Positions 52,946-62,089 of a DNA stretch of 64,000 bases are shown here, piece after piece. The notes beneath the pieces were generated by a model. The model had not been told where the DNA came from. It did not search any database and saw only the letters and a program-made list of their open reading frames with translations. Position 1 is the first letter of the stretch. The number at the start of each line of letters is the position of its first letter. Made by a program: the position numbers and the translations under genes. The DNA comes from Niabella beijingensis. Lineage in GTDB: Bacteria > Bacteroidota > Bacteroidia > Chitinophagales > Chitinophagaceae. The DNA lies in contig NZ_JAIQDI010000002.1 of the NCBI RefSeq assembly GCF_020034665.1, forward strand, positions 2,685,986 to 2,749,985, given 5' to 3'.

Positions 52946-53569
52946 ATGAAATTCTTTTTTAAAGCCGCACCTGTGGTGATCGCTGCCACCGTATTCATCA
53001 CTGCCTGTAAAAAAGGCGATGCCGGTCCGCAGGGACCGAAGGGAGATGCCGGCGAACAGGGCATCAAAGGCGACAAAGGAGCAACCGGAACGGCCAATGT
53101 AACGTATTCCGACTGGTTCGTACCGTCATCCTATACCATCCTGACCTCCTATGGCATTAAGCATTTTTATTACAATAAAGCAGTACCGCAGCTCACCGAT
53201 CAGCTGTTAAAAACAGGCACCGTGCTGGTATATGCCAGACTTGAAGGGTATGTAACTTCAATATGGCCCTCCGGACAGATGGCTCAGTTGCCGGTAGCTG
53301 TTGTGTGGCAATCGGGGGGCACGTCCTTTACCGATACCTGGTCGGCCTTCTGTACAAAAGGGAACATAAAGATCGATATGGCCAATTCCGGAAACTATTA
53401 CTCAGCAATACCTCCTGCTCATTCCTTCAGGTATATCATTATCCCGGGCGGCGTCCGCATCAGTGCTACCGGGAAAAAACAGATCATAATTGACAGGTTC
53501 GCGTACAGCGAAGAGCAGCTAAAAGCAATGCCTTACGACCAGGTGGTCCGCATCCTGAACATCAAATAG
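52946..53569 (+). CDS. Lipoprotein with short collagen-like repeat
   Basis: 207 residues: lipoprotein signal (MKFFFKAAPVVIAATVFITA then Cys), then a Gly-x-y repeat at about residues 24-53 (GDAGPQGPKGDAGEQGIKGD), then a globular domain of about 150 residues (SDWFVPSSYTILTSYGIKHF; GYVTSIWPSGQMAQLPVAVV). Short Gly-x-y stretches next to a lipid anchor probably form a surface stalk; this design is common in Bacteroidota. The globular domain is not recognised. Confidence 0.82.
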   Translation: MKFFFKAAPVVIAATVFITACKKGDAGPQGPKGDAGEQGIKGDKGATGTANVTYSDWFVPSSYTILTSYGIKHFYYNKAVPQLTDQLLKTGTVLVYARLEGYVTSIWPSGQMAQLPVAVVWQSGGTSFTDTWSAFCTKGNIKIDMANSGNYYSAIPPAHSFRYIIIPGGVRISATGKKQIIIDRFAYSEEQLKAMPYDQVVRILNIK

Positions 53570-53641
53570 TTTTCGGTTGAAAAGCCGCCGGGCAGATTTT
53601 CGGAACAACACCAAAGACGGATATTAGGTTAAAAAAAGACT

Positions 53642-54337
53642 TCAGTCCTTTCTTACCTGCTTCAACTGTCCGTTCATCGTAAATAGCAGGGTGTAGTCGT
53701 GCCGCTGGCCGCTGATGCTGGTCAGCCACTCCCGGCGTCCAAACGTATAAGAATTGATAAACCGGACATACCCGTCGGGTTCCGGCTCATTTAACTCCCG
53801 GGCCTTTTGCCGGCTGGTCTGAAGTATTTTTCTGACTGTTCCAAACCGGATCTTATCCAGGGGCATCAAATAATTGGTCAGGTTTCTGTTGCCGCGCAGT
53901 TTTACAGGTTTAGGTTCCTGCCATGCACCATCTTCATACTCATAACTATCAATATGCTCCGGCTGCAAAGGATCCTGAAGCTCGAGCAGGATGCGCCCCG
54001 GCGAATAAAAATAGATATTGTTTAAAAAATGCAACCGCTTCCCTTTAAAACGGGGTAATTGCATCAACACCTGCTGTACGCTGTCCAACCGGGCTTCGGT
54101 TTCAAAGATATTTACGGGTTCCGGTTCCTTAACCGGTTCCTCCACTACCGGTGGCTTTGGCCGGGGCGCCGGCTTTGGCGCCTGTCTTGCCTGCTTTTCT
54201 TCTTCCTCTGCTGTTTTTTTTGCTTTCTCAGCAGGCGGATCATACGTATCCTTTACACTTTTTCCAACCTGGTCACAGGCCTGCACGCCCATCACCATTG
54301 CTGCTATTACTATGAGTCTGAAATATAGTTGCTGCAT
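53642..54337 (-). CDS. Lipoprotein with Pro/Glu linker, last gene of SPFH cluster B region
   Basis: 231 residues: signal MQQLYFRLIVIAAMVMGVQA then the lipid Cys, a charged Lys/Glu/Pro linker (EEEEKQARQAPKPAPRPKP) and a C-terminal domain (LPRFKGKRLHFLNNIYFYSP; YEYEDGAWQEPKPVKLRGNR; SGQRHDYTLLFTMNGQ). It starts 8 bp after the upstream membrane-protein stop on the same strand. No family is recognised; as a lipoprotein it would give the otherwise cytosolic SPFH cluster an envelope component (inference). Confidence 0.72.
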   Translation of the reverse strand: MQQLYFRLIVIAAMVMGVQACDQVGKSVKDTYDPPAEKAKKTAEEEEKQARQAPKPAPRPKPPVVEEPVKEPEPVNIFETEARLDSVQQVLMQLPRFKGKRLHFLNNIYFYSPGRILLELQDPLQPEHIDSYEYEDGAWQEPKPVKLRGNRNLTNYLMPLDKIRFGTVRKILQTSRQKARELNEPEPDGYVRFINSYTFGRREWLTSISGQRHDYTLLFTMNGQLKQVRKD

Positions 54338-54345
54338 TTTCTTTA

Positions 54346-55407
54346 TTAATTCAGGGAAATAGGGCCTGTTGCGATCGGGGCATCCGGAAGGTATTCGTCG
54401 GCAAACAATACCTGTTGCGGGTCCTCCGGCAGGTAAAGGATGGGGCGCTCCCCTTGCTGAACACCGCCCAGATTCAGCAGGCTGATGATTTTCTTAAAGG
54501 TCACACGACGTAACCGGCCTTTATGGTCTGTGAATTCCAGCTCAAACCTTACCTGTGGCTGCTCATTGATATACATGCCCGTTTGCTGCGCATTCAACAC
54601 CCGTGCTGTAGCCATCTTTCCTTTCAGCACCAGCACCAGTTCTTTTGGTGGCGCCGACGCCCCTACAGCTGAGCCTCCCATTAATGATCCCATAAACCCG
54701 CCTTCATCGCCTGCCAGTTTTACAATAACCACATCGAGTAGCACACCAAAAAACAGTCCCCACAACGGAATGGTTACCCAGGGATGCCAGAAGTGCATAA
54801 ACCGCCAACCATAGCCCTTACTTTGCAACCAGTATGAAAAAACAAGGTAGCCGGCGCTGAAAACAATAAGCCCGAGAAGGAAGCCGATATTCCGCGCAGC
54901 ATAAGCAACATTTGTTGTTACGGTTATCCCTTCGGGGATCATTGCCGGTGCCCGCAGTGCCGGGTCGATACGCATGCGGATGGAGCTCCCTTTTTCAAAG
55001 CGCCGCTCCTGCGGTTTGGCATCATTGAATTCATAAGGCATCCGGATCAGGGTGCCGCTGAGGTTTTTGAAAACAAGCTCCAGGGCTATCTCCTGGTAGC
55101 TGCCTTTATCAGCCAGCAATCTTTTTTGTACGATGGCAGCGGTTACCGGTACTCCATCCCGGATCGTTTTTTTGATCCTCCCAGCATTGCCGATTATAGA
55201 ACGGACGAACGCTTTATAATAGAAGAAAATAAACAGCACCCATGCCGTCACGCCTATACCCAGGCAGGTAAAGGCCCAGCCGGGCGAAGAAGAGAACACC
55301 GGACCATCATCCGTTCCGGAAAAACCGATCATCGGTGCATATTCAAATATCATGGGGAAGAGAAAAATGAAAAAGAACATATATCCCTTCCAGAAATTTT
55401 TGCTCAT
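54346..55407 (-). CDS. Membrane protein with DUF3592-like domain (SPFH cluster B region)
   Basis: 353 residues with hydrophobic segments at about 8-25, 45-68, 175-200 and 215-235. Soluble parts repeat a DUF3592-like pattern: DGVPVTAAIVQKRLLADKGS and GKMATARVLNAQQTGMYINE followed by PQVRFELEFTDHKGRLRRV. It is placed between the 201-residue protein and the lipoprotein, all on the minus strand. The first TM is close to the N-terminus. Function unknown. Confidence 0.75.
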   Translation of the reverse strand: MSKNFWKGYMFFFIFLFPMIFEYAPMIGFSGTDDGPVFSSSPGWAFTCLGIGVTAWVLFIFFYYKAFVRSIIGNAGRIKKTIRDGVPVTAAIVQKRLLADKGSYQEIALELVFKNLSGTLIRMPYEFNDAKPQERRFEKGSSIRMRIDPALRAPAMIPEGITVTTNVAYAARNIGFLLGLIVFSAGYLVFSYWLQSKGYGWRFMHFWHPWVTIPLWGLFFGVLLDVVIVKLAGDEGGFMGSLMGGSAVGASAPPKELVLVLKGKMATARVLNAQQTGMYINEQPQVRFELEFTDHKGRLRRVTFKKIISLLNLGGVQQGERPILYLPEDPQQVLFADEYLPDAPIATGPISLN

Positions 55408-55571
55408 ACTTACCTGTTTCGTTTATAACCGGTGCTCCGGCTCCATGCTTTTACACCTTCTTCCGCGCGCGCCCGGTAAACGGGTCATCATCCAACCCCG
55501 GGGCCGGAAACAGGCCGGGTGCCTGCTCCGATGGGGTAAAAGAACGATTCACATAGGTTCAACGGCCCGTA

Positions 55572-56177
55572 TCACTTACACACAACCCGGCGTATTTCAA
55601 CAGCCAGTTCATCCCGCGTAAAGAAGGAATTAAAAAAAGTCTCCAGATTTCCTTCTTCTTCAATTTCTGTAAAGAAGACTTCATGATCGGTACTGTAAAC
55701 CGTGGGATTGTCCGGGTTTTTATCAGAAAGACATATAAAATAAACATCAGGGTAACCGCTTGACCAGGCGATCTGCATAAAATCCAACGGATCGGCAGGG
55801 ATCATTTTCCGTACAGCGGTTTCGCTGATCACACCTGTCCACGCAGCAAAATCAGACGCTTCCTTCCGGAATGGCGTGAACAGCTGCGGCCGGAAAAATG
55901 CCTGTCCACCGGAAGGTGCATCAGCTGAAAAATATAAATCCAGTGTATGCTCCAACACGGCACGTGTATCGGCCCCGGTAAGCGCTTCCTGCATATATTC
56001 CCCCAACCCTTCAATGGGCTCTGTTTCTTCCGCCCTGGCCCAGGGCGTATCCCTGGGCTTGGGATACAGTGGTGTTTTTAATTCAATGGCAGCCAGATCG
56101 GCCTGTAACGACACCCCGGTTACCTGGCCGGTATAGCCGCCAAGTGCAGTGATGCGGTCTAAGATCTCCTGTTTCAT
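55572..56177 (-). CDS. Acidic protein of unknown function (SPFH cluster B region), possibly SUKH-like
   Basis: 201 residues, acidic, no signal peptide. It has KPRDTPWARAEETEPIEGLG in the N-terminal part, and its C-terminal half (YPDVYFICLSDKNPDNPTVY, then GNLETFFNSFFTRDEL) resembles SUKH/SMI1-type domains, in which a Glu/Asp-rich strand precedes an F-x-x-F helix. That assignment is from pattern only. It lies 60 bp downstream of the DUF6620-like gene, the first cluster-B gene without a counterpart in cluster A. Confidence 0.65.
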   Translation of the reverse strand: MKQEILDRITALGGYTGQVTGVSLQADLAAIELKTPLYPKPRDTPWARAEETEPIEGLGEYMQEALTGADTRAVLEHTLDLYFSADAPSGGQAFFRPQLFTPFRKEASDFAAWTGVISETAVRKMIPADPLDFMQIAWSSGYPDVYFICLSDKNPDNPTVYSTDHEVFFTEIEEEGNLETFFNSFFTRDELAVEIRRVVCK

Positions 56178-56237
56178 ACCTGCTTTTTATGAATGTAGCG
56201 AACGCGTACAGTTTTTTTTCCGGCGGCCCCGAAGGCA

Positions 56238-57005
56238 TTAAAACTCCACATCGTCGGCAACACCACCCGTGTTGGCCTCCTTTGCAAACCGTTCGTTGTA
56301 CTCCTTCTTTTTCTGATCCTGGTAATCGATCATTTGCGCCAGAATATTAAAATCACTCATCCACTTCGTACCGGCTGCATTTACCTGTGCCACGGTGAGT
56401 CCCAGCTCATCAATAAGCCATTGAGCCCCATCCAGGCCATTATCATAAGCCGCCTGCAGGGCACCCTGTAATTCAAAAAAATAATGTTTGTCGGTTTCTA
56501 TACGCTGCAGGGTTGCCGCGGCCGCTCCTTCGGCTACAGCTGTTGCCGGCGCCTGGTCCGGCACCAGCTGCCCCAGCTTTTCATGTTCGTTCGCTTTACC
56601 AAAGTACTTGGAATAAACATTTACCATGTTATACGTTTTGTCATCACGCATCCGGTTATTCCAGGTGGTTTTTGCTTCCTCCCACAAGGGCAGTTCTACC
56701 CCCAGGGCCTTACATACCTGCATATCTGTACAACCCGCGCCCATCTTTGCCGCACCTGCGGCATAATCGAATACCGTTATTCCGTGTACCGGTTGCAGCA
56801 GGGGATCATTGGGATCTTCGGTAGCTGTATTCATGGTGGTCATACCCACTGAGGCAGCACCAACATCCATTGCTTTTTGCATGTCACCCTGACCATAGGC
56901 TTTCAGTACTTCATTGTATGAATCCGGCTGCTGCTGGTCCTTGGCGGCATTCTGTGTCATGTCTGTAATGCTCTCTGTAATATTTTTAAACATTTTTTTA
57001 AACAT
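56238..57005 (-). CDS. Conserved protein of SPFH cluster B (paralogue of 19046-20029)
   Basis: 255 residues, soluble. It starts MFKKMFKNITESITDMTQNA and lacks the long variable N-terminal region of the cluster A paralogue. Shared blocks are PLLQPVHGITVFDYAAGAAK, CKALGVELPLWEEAKTTWNN, VNVYSKYFGKANEHEKLG, DNGLDGAQWLIDELGLTVAQ, QMIDYQDQKKKEYNERFA and the acidic tail GVADDVEF. It is the fourth gene of the shared order (SPFH, zinc ribbon, helical zinc ribbon, this). Compared with cluster A it has more Met/Thr near the start (VGMTTMNTATED). Function unknown; DUF6620-like is tentative. Confidence 0.78.
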   Translation of the reverse strand: MFKKMFKNITESITDMTQNAAKDQQQPDSYNEVLKAYGQGDMQKAMDVGAASVGMTTMNTATEDPNDPLLQPVHGITVFDYAAGAAKMGAGCTDMQVCKALGVELPLWEEAKTTWNNRMRDDKTYNMVNVYSKYFGKANEHEKLGQLVPDQAPATAVAEGAAAATLQRIETDKHYFFELQGALQAAYDNGLDGAQWLIDELGLTVAQVNAAGTKWMSDFNILAQMIDYQDQKKKEYNERFAKEANTGGVADDVEF

Positions 57006-57051
57006 ACCTGTGAATTTTAATAGTTATAAAAAATTATTATCGGAAGGATTC

Positions 57052-57837
57052 TTAGTCTTCAAGTATTTCAAACTGCCGGTAATCACTGATAAGCCGGTTG
57101 TAAAAATTCTGATGCTGCTCCTCCAGGCCGGGCAATATTTTGTCCATCTCTGCAATAAGCGCCCGGGTGTATTGCTGGTAACTTTCAAAAGCCTGTCCGG
57201 CACCTCTTTCCCCGCGGATGCGTTCGTATACGGTCTTAAGATCCCTGCAACGCTGCTCTGCCAGCGGCCGCGCCAGGAGCTCAACCATTTTTGCTTTTGT
57301 ACCGGGATCAAATGTATTCTGGGTGCGGCAATGCGGACAGGTGATATAGGTAGCTATAAAATAGAACCGGTCGATCTCCAGCCTGCTGCCACATTGATGG
57401 CACTGGAAGCTATCTTTTGTATGGTCATACGCCTCCATCGCAGCTGCATATTCTTTTTCCAGATCTCTTTCCGATATTCCATCAAAGACCGTCACCATCA
57501 GGTTCAGCACCTTGCTGTGCCAGTCATTAAACCGCACAGAGAGTACCGCTGACTCCATCATTCCCGCCTTCGGTGTCACCTGCGTATGAAAAGTATCGTT
57601 CCCTTTTTGCAGGATCCCGTTGAACTGTGCCAGGATGCCCGACTTGAACTGCAGAAAGCTTCTTTTAAAAGGATCATTGTCTGCATCGGCAACCTCCTGT
57701 GCTGTGGCCCTTACTTCATCATACAATGACTGTGCACGCTCGGAAAGCTTGTCCAGGAAAACCTGTAACCGTTGCGCCAACGGTGTTTCCTGCTGCTGTT
57801 CTTTTTTATCTTTTTCTGTCCTGCCAAAGAAACCCAT
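57052..57837 (-). CDS. Helical protein with zinc ribbon (cluster B paralogue of 18040-18849)
   Basis: 261 residues. N-terminal MGFFGRTEKDKKEQQQETPL, a helical first half (LAQRLQVFLDKLSERAQSLY; AAAMEAYDHTKD), a zinc ribbon (SFQCHQCGSRLEIDRFYFIA then TYITCPHCRTQNTF) and a helical C-terminal half. Ribbon residues and spacing match cluster A. The sequence outside the ribbon is much more divergent, so the ribbon is likely the functional core. It starts 6 bp after the small zinc-ribbon stop. Confidence 0.78.
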   Translation of the reverse strand: MGFFGRTEKDKKEQQQETPLAQRLQVFLDKLSERAQSLYDEVRATAQEVADADNDPFKRSFLQFKSGILAQFNGILQKGNDTFHTQVTPKAGMMESAVLSVRFNDWHSKVLNLMVTVFDGISERDLEKEYAAAMEAYDHTKDSFQCHQCGSRLEIDRFYFIATYITCPHCRTQNTFDPGTKAKMVELLARPLAEQRCRDLKTVYERIRGERGAGQAFESYQQYTRALIAEMDKILPGLEEQHQNFYNRLISDYRQFEILED

Positions 57838-57843
57838 GACTGT

Positions 57844-58086
57844 TTATTTTGAATTATCTGTTTTTTTTATATGGATACCGTCGTTCAACTGATGTGTCAG
57901 AAAGGAAAAACCGCAGTAACCGCATTTTGTAAGGCCATCAGACTTTGCCCTTCCGGCACCACAGTTCGGACAGGCCACCGTATCCATCCCTGCAGCTTTT
58001 TCAATAACAGGCTCCCGTTTTTGATGGATGGCGTTTTGTTTCATTTGTGCTACGAGGGACAGTGGTTTTTTATTTTCTTCCTGCAT
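57844..58086 (-). CDS. Small zinc-ribbon protein (cluster B paralogue of 17741-18001)
   Basis: 80 residues: Lys/Gln-rich helical N-terminus (SLVAQMKQNAIHQKREPV), zinc ribbon CPNCGAGRAKSDGLTKCGYC, then GFSFLTHQLNDGIHIKKTDN and SK. The ribbon and C-terminal tail match cluster A closely. It lies 54 bp after the SPFH stop and 6 bp before the next gene. Confidence 0.82.
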   Translation of the reverse strand: MQEENKKPLSLVAQMKQNAIHQKREPVIEKAAGMDTVACPNCGAGRAKSDGLTKCGYCGFSFLTHQLNDGIHIKKTDNSK

Positions 58087-58140
58087 AATTATTATTTTTA
58101 AAACAATACACTTTATAGGTTCGACAATGCAGCCGGTGTT

Positions 58141-59127
58141 TTATAACTGCGCTAACAGCCCGGCTTTTTTTACTTTGTATTCCTCTTCGTCAATGAGCCC
58201 GCCTTCAAATAATGTTTTCAGTTGCTGCAGCTTTGCTGTCAGATCGCCTCCTGCCGGAGTTGCCTGTTGTTGTCCGGCCGAACCGGGTTCCTGTGCATTA
58301 TTCAGCTGTCCCATCATAAGCCCCATAGCCAGCCCCTGCTGTGTACCGCTTTGTGCCGGGTTTCCCTCCTGACTGATCGCGATAGCTGTATTGAACTGCT
58401 GGAAGCGGGTCATATCGCCGACCATATTCATGCCGGTTACTTTATCATAGAACTGCGTTACCTCCTCGGGTAATGTGGCGGAAGTAATGGTAAACTGTGT
58501 CACCCCTATACCAAAATCATCAAAATAAGGTTTGATCAGCGGGGCAATGCGTTCGTTGAGCGTGGTAAGACTACCAGCTATATCCAGTACCGATATATTG
58601 GCGGTGGCCAGCACTTCTCCGAATTTCGGTGCAATAAAATCCCTCAACTGTTGTTCGAATTCGAAAATGGAAAGCCGGGGATAGGTGCCCGCATATTCTT
58701 TAAAAAAACGGGGGATATCTGAGATACGCACATTATAGGTGCCGAATGCCCGTACCCGCACCTGGCCAAACTGAGGATCCCGCAGCACAACCGGCGCTGG
58801 TGTTCCCCATTTGAGGTTGATAAACTGCCTGACCGCAAAAAAATAAACATCCGCCTTAAAGGGACTTTCAAATCCGTATTTCCACCCTTTTAAACGCGAA
58901 AGGACAGGGATATTTTTTGTTTCCAGCGAATGGGTTCCGGCCGTAAAAACATCGGCAACCGTTCCTTCATTGAGCAGGAGTGCGGACTGGCTTTCCCTTA
59001 CAATAAGCTTTGCCCCGTTTTTTATTTCCTTATCTCCATCGGGGATCTTCCACATCATCAGGTTGGGGTCCTGCTCTACCCATTCGATAATTTCAAGAAA
59101 TGGTAATTGGGATGTTGGCTTGCTCAT
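58141..59127 (-). CDS. SPFH-domain protein with SHOCT motif (cluster B paralogue of 16767-17741)
   Basis: 328 residues from ATG 59127 (MSKPTSQLPFLEIIEWVEQD); an ATG at 59169 adds 14 residues without similarity to cluster A, so the later start is preferred. SPFH/virion-core-like domain: GAKLIVRESQSALLLNEGTV, SRLKGWKYGFESPFKADVYF, QLRDFIAPKFGEVLATANIS, ATLPEEVTQFYDKVTGMNMV. SHOCT end: LTAKLQQLKTLFEGGLIDEE and YKVKKAGLL. No TM segment. Identity with the cluster A protein is high over the full length. A TPR-LuxR regulator gene lies 219 bp upstream on the same strand. Confidence 0.88.
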   Translation of the reverse strand: MSKPTSQLPFLEIIEWVEQDPNLMMWKIPDGDKEIKNGAKLIVRESQSALLLNEGTVADVFTAGTHSLETKNIPVLSRLKGWKYGFESPFKADVYFFAVRQFINLKWGTPAPVVLRDPQFGQVRVRAFGTYNVRISDIPRFFKEYAGTYPRLSIFEFEQQLRDFIAPKFGEVLATANISVLDIAGSLTTLNERIAPLIKPYFDDFGIGVTQFTITSATLPEEVTQFYDKVTGMNMVGDMTRFQQFNTAIAISQEGNPAQSGTQQGLAMGLMMGQLNNAQEPGSAGQQQATPAGGDLTAKLQQLKTLFEGGLIDEEEYKVKKAGLLAQL

Positions 59128-59345
59128 GATCTTTCGTTTTTGAATATTACCTTCCGGTATTGTTGTCAATCAAAGTAACGCCGATAGTATCCTGCACAAC
59201 AAGAAAAGGACATTGCAAATCAGCTACACTGCCGGAAAAAAGTGTATACAAAACGACTATAAGCAGATCCAAATAGATCATTATCAGCCATATACCAATC
59301 CCGCCCTGTGTATTACAGGATGCAGCCCATTTTGAGGCATCAGCC

Positions 59346-61202
59346 TTACTTCAATTCTTCGAGGAAATGATCCAGGTCGGTATCCTTATCCAGACCCAGC
59401 TTTTGTTTGATCCGGTATTTACTTACGCGGACACTTTTGGGTGCTATATGAAAAGCAGTGGCAATCTCTTTGGTATTAAGTTTTAAATGAATATAAGCGC
59501 AGTGCTTCAGTTCTAAAGTAGTGAGCTTGTTATCGGATCGTTCTTTTAAAATGCGAAAAAATACGGGGTTGATCTGCTCAAACTCCTTTGCAGACCGTTC
59601 CACGATCTCCTCCAGACGCATCTCCTCCTTAATGACTTTGTCAACATATCCTTTATTGCTTTCTGTTTCCAGTTTGGTGAGCTTTTCCCTCATCTGAAGC
59701 AGGAGCCGGTTTTTACGTTCTATTTGCAGCGCATCAGCCATGGCTTCTTTCTGCATTTGTTCCTTTTGTACCAGCAGCAGCTCCTGTTCCGCTTTAAGAC
59801 GGGCCTGTTCTTCTTTTTCTACTTTTAGCTGCATCTGTGCCCGCTGCCGGGCTTCTTCATTTTCCTTTTGAAGTTGTAATGTCTTTTGCTCCTGCAATTT
59901 TGCCCGGCTTTTGGCCGAGTGAAGTACCAGAAACAAACTCAGCAGCAGCAGAACAGAAATACCGGATAACAACAGATTCTGATTGGTACGGTTCTTCGCC
60001 TTTAATTCTGCTGCTTTTATATCATCCGCCAGCCTTTTGTTCTCAAACTGCGCTTCAAGTCGTTTTGACTGCTGTACCTGTGATTGATTGAATATACTGT
60101 CATTGAACGCTTCTTTTTTCCGCTGAAATAACAACGCCCGTTTAAAATCATCCCTTTTTTCATACAAGTTTGCCAGGCCCTGTGCCACATTGAGCAGGGT
60201 ATAATAAGAAGGTCTTGGCGCCTCAGTGAGATGGATATACGAATCCATCAGATAGGCTTCGGCCATATCGCTGTTCCCCTGCTGTTGTGCGATCTCGGAA
60301 AACAACCCGTTCACATTACCCATTATTTCATAATTCTTATCAAAACCCCGCGCGGTCTGCGCTGCAATATTGGTATAATGGAGGATGCTATCCCTTGTCG
60401 CTGTTTTGTCGGGCGACTGGTATTTAAAGAAAAAATCAGCGAGGTTAAGGTTGGCAATGGCATAGGTACGCACACCCACCTTCCCCGGAAAATCGTTGTA
60501 GAGCTGAACAGACCGGTGCAGGTCGTTCCGCATACTATCCAGGTATACCGGGTCCTTTGTTTTTTTATAATGATATTCCATCACCACCGAACGGGCCGTA
60601 TAGGCATTACTGAGCCGTTCATATTGTTGGGCCTCCAGCGCCGCCGCCACACACAGCCGCGCATATTTATCGGTAAGGGCGATATCATCCCAGGCGGAAT
60701 AAACACCGTATAACGTATAGTAAAGCTGTGCCTTGAGTGCAGGCTGCTTTTGCTGTTGTACCAACCGTAACCCCTCCTGTGCATTACTTACCGCCAGGTC
60801 CCCCACACTCAGATAATTATACCAGGACGCCAGCGCACCGTAGCCATATGCTTCGGCAATCGCGTTGCGGGATGCTTTTCCTGTCTGAAGACTTTTTGCA
60901 GCATAGGTTTTGGCATTGTCATAGTTCCCGTTTATCAGGTAATGCTTGCTTAGCTCTGCATATAGCTGCACTGTCAGCAAAGGATCTGTTCCTTTTTCCA
61001 GATGCTGTTCTGCCTGGTTCAGAAAATAAAAATTACGCGTATAATCTGCTTTCATCCGGCAGTTATAAGCAGTATCCAGTAAAGCGCTTATTGACTGCTG
61101 CCCATTGACCAGCGAACCGAAAAGAATAAAAACATACAGGAATATACTACGCGCAAACAATGCTACCATGAGAGCGTTTGGAATTTGATTAGAAAGACGC
61201 AC
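59346..61202 (-). CDS. TPR-containing membrane protein with C-terminal LuxR-type HTH
   Basis: 618 residues: N-terminal signal/anchor, a periplasmic TPR array (about 40-390; e.g. LYAELSKHYLINGNYDNAKT), one TM segment (LLLSGISVLLLLSLFLVLHS), a long charged coiled coil (about 430-525), and a LuxR-type helix-turn-helix (LTTLELKHCAYIHLKLNTKE, IATAFHIAPKSVRVSKYRIK). This layout, a TPR sensor outside with an HTH tail inside, is common in Bacteroidota; no histidine kinase domain is present. It reads towards SPFH cluster B and may control it (inference). A -7 box TACATTTG lies at 61229-61236. Confidence 0.87.
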   Translation of the reverse strand: MRLSNQIPNALMVALFARSIFLYVFILFGSLVNGQQSISALLDTAYNCRMKADYTRNFYFLNQAEQHLEKGTDPLLTVQLYAELSKHYLINGNYDNAKTYAAKSLQTGKASRNAIAEAYGYGALASWYNYLSVGDLAVSNAQEGLRLVQQQKQPALKAQLYYTLYGVYSAWDDIALTDKYARLCVAAALEAQQYERLSNAYTARSVVMEYHYKKTKDPVYLDSMRNDLHRSVQLYNDFPGKVGVRTYAIANLNLADFFFKYQSPDKTATRDSILHYTNIAAQTARGFDKNYEIMGNVNGLFSEIAQQQGNSDMAEAYLMDSYIHLTEAPRPSYYTLLNVAQGLANLYEKRDDFKRALLFQRKKEAFNDSIFNQSQVQQSKRLEAQFENKRLADDIKAAELKAKNRTNQNLLLSGISVLLLLSLFLVLHSAKSRAKLQEQKTLQLQKENEEARQRAQMQLKVEKEEQARLKAEQELLLVQKEQMQKEAMADALQIERKNRLLLQMREKLTKLETESNKGYVDKVIKEEMRLEEIVERSAKEFEQINPVFFRILKERSDNKLTTLELKHCAYIHLKLNTKEIATAFHIAPKSVRVSKYRIKQKLGLDKDTDLDHFLEELK

Positions 61203-61228
61203 CGGCCTTTGGTAAAAGGCCCTTCTCT

Positions 61229-61236
61229 CAAATGTA
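61229..61236 (-). promoter_or_regulatory. -7 promoter box of the TPR-LuxR regulator
   Basis: On the minus strand TACATTTG; a TTG at 61260-61262 lies 23 bp upstream. The leader would be about 20 nt, supporting the start at 61202. Confidence 0.45.
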
Positions 61237-61445
61237 CGATTTTAGCCGTTGTGGTGCGTCAACAGGCAGCGGTTATTATCAAATACGGCCGGATGCACGA
61301 ACCGTCGCAAATCCGGATAACGGATTAAGGTGCGGGAACAACGAAATAAACAGCCGCTATTTTATGACCTATTGTATCATACAACAGACAGCCCCCTGGA
61401 TAAATAGCGCAACAGGTATTCAGATAATTTTTATAATATTGTTCT

Positions 61446-62021
61446 ATGAAATACGCTCTTGCACTGATCCTGGTAGTTGCTACCGTTATGGCTGGACATG
61501 CACAAAAACGCCATCTTAAACCGCCACCGAAACCACCTGCGCCGCTTCCGCCTCCCCCAAAACCAGTTCCCCCTGAAGACGAAAAAATGGAAGCAGATCC
61601 ACTAGTGGAACATATAACCGCTTTCTGGACAGACACACTTTACCGCACCACTGACAGCAGCTTTCAGGTAGAGTTATGGAATTTCGCTCCTTCCGGATCG
61701 GGCACGGCCCGTCTTTCAAAGAATATTTATCCCTATCCCAGGCGCTATACAAAGGATTCTCTGATAAAAGACGGGAACCGGGTGTTGTCACTGACAATGG
61801 AAACTTATTTTCAGGATGGTGAATACGTTTATAATAAAAAGCGGCCCAAAGAAGCCGACAAAATAATTTTTACGGATACCAGGACCAAACGCCGGACGGT
61901 ATTTAGTATTAACTGGGAGGGTGACGGCGCAGACAAAACAATAAAAGCGCTGAAAGACGAAGCCACCAATACCCTGTGGAAACCGGGTGACCCTCCGGCT
62001 TATGGTCCAACGGGCTTTTAA
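61446..62021 (+). CDS. Secreted proline-rich protein of unknown function
   Basis: 191 residues with signal MKYALALILVVATVMAGHAQ, a Pro-rich stretch at about 25-45 (PPPKPPAPLPPPPKPVPPED), and a domain that starts LVEHITAFWTDTLYRTTDSS and includes IYPYPRRYTKDSLIKDG and FSINWEGDGADKTIK. No family is recognised. It converges on the arabinofuranosidase gene with a 68 bp gap. Confidence 0.7.
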   Translation: MKYALALILVVATVMAGHAQKRHLKPPPKPPAPLPPPPKPVPPEDEKMEADPLVEHITAFWTDTLYRTTDSSFQVELWNFAPSGSGTARLSKNIYPYPRRYTKDSLIKDGNRVLSLTMETYFQDGEYVYNKKRPKEADKIIFTDTRTKRRTVFSINWEGDGADKTIKALKDEATNTLWKPGDPPAYGPTGF

Positions 62022-62089
62022 GCGTTCCTCATTACTGCTGTTGCGCCTTCTGTTTTCTTGTAATTGCCTGAAGTACCCGTTCCTGCCGG

